Assembly (NCBI GenBank): GCA_900549455.1 | Contig: UROM01000105.1 | Location: 1-6,261 of the forward strand | Source of the DNA: an uncultured Collinsella sp. | GTDB taxonomy: Bacteria > Actinomycetota > Coriobacteriia > Coriobacteriales > Coriobacteriaceae | DNA length: 6,261 bases | Direction of reading: 5' to 3' | Part shown: piece after piece, positions 6,214-6,261 of the stretch | Layout: every line of letters starts with the position of its first letter | Position numbering within the stretch: the stretch's first letter is position 1 | Notes under the pieces: generated by a model | Seen by the model: only the letters and a program-made list of their open reading frames with translations | Told to the model about the DNA's origin: nothing | Databases searched by the model: none | Translations under genes and position numbers: made by a program

Positions 6214-6261
6214 CTGTCTCTTATACACATCTGACGCTGCCGACGATCGCATAAGTGTAGA
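6214..6261. other. Illumina Nextera (Tn5) adapter contamination
   Basis: Positions 6214-6232 are CTGTCTCTTATACACATCT, the 19-bp Tn5 mosaic end. Positions 6233-6246 (GACGCTGCCGACGA) are the reverse complement of the Nextera Read 1 linker. Positions 6247-6254 (TCGCATAA) occupy the i5 index slot. Positions 6255-6261 (GTGTAGA) begin the reverse complement of P5. The order and spacing match a Nextera library read-through exactly, so these 48 bases are synthetic and should be trimmed. They are not an IS element or transposon in the genome. Confidence 0.98.

Noticed and set aside
6214..6232. Tn5/IS50 mosaic end as evidence of a real transposon
   Set aside because: The mosaic end is followed by the Nextera linker, an index and the start of P5, which occur only in sequencing libraries.

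Overview
This window is a GC-rich (by eye about 60%) bacterial chromosomal segment. It carries part of the conserved replication-initiation neighbourhood, with all genes on the minus strand. In transcription order (right to left) it holds: the C-terminal part of recF, a DUF721/DciA-like protein, an intrinsic terminator, gyrB, gyrA and a second intrinsic terminator. The order recF-DUF721-gyrB-gyrA is the classic actinobacterial arrangement downstream of dnaA-dnaN. The protein sequences look to me like the class Coriobacteriia (Collinsella/Olsenella-like). That placement rests on recall of sequence style and gene order, not on a search.

Layout. Positions 1-105 hold no recognisable gene but do contain a strong inverted repeat (4-41). 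The gyrA terminator lies at 106-138. gyrA (179-2920) encodes a complete 913-residue GyrA with an unusual N-terminal extension of about 70 residues, rich in Asp and Glu, and an acidic C-terminal tail. A 156-bp gap with a small hairpin but no clear terminator separates it from gyrB (3077-5107, complete, 676 residues). Positions 5108-5212 hold the gyrB ribosome-binding site, a weak promoter candidate and a perfect-stem terminator that ends the upstream unit. The DUF721 gene (5213-5776, GTG start) overlaps the end of recF by 14 nt. recF is present only as its C-terminal ~149 codons (5763-6213).

The last 48 bases (6214-6261) are not genomic. They are Illumina Nextera/Tn5 adapter: the 19-bp mosaic end, the Read 1 linker, an 8-base i5 index and the start of P5. 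recF is therefore cut off at a contig end, and any protein predicted across 6213/6214 is partly artificial.

Functionally the locus is coherent. RecF loads recombination proteins at gaps and stalled forks. The DUF721 protein probably helps load the replicative helicase. GyrB and GyrA form the A2B2 DNA gyrase that introduces negative supercoils ahead of the fork. I found no mobile element, CRISPR array, RNA gene or clearly undescribed system. The points most worth a second look are the adapter contamination, the acidic GyrA N-terminus, the 4-41 hairpin and the terminator between DUF721 and gyrB.
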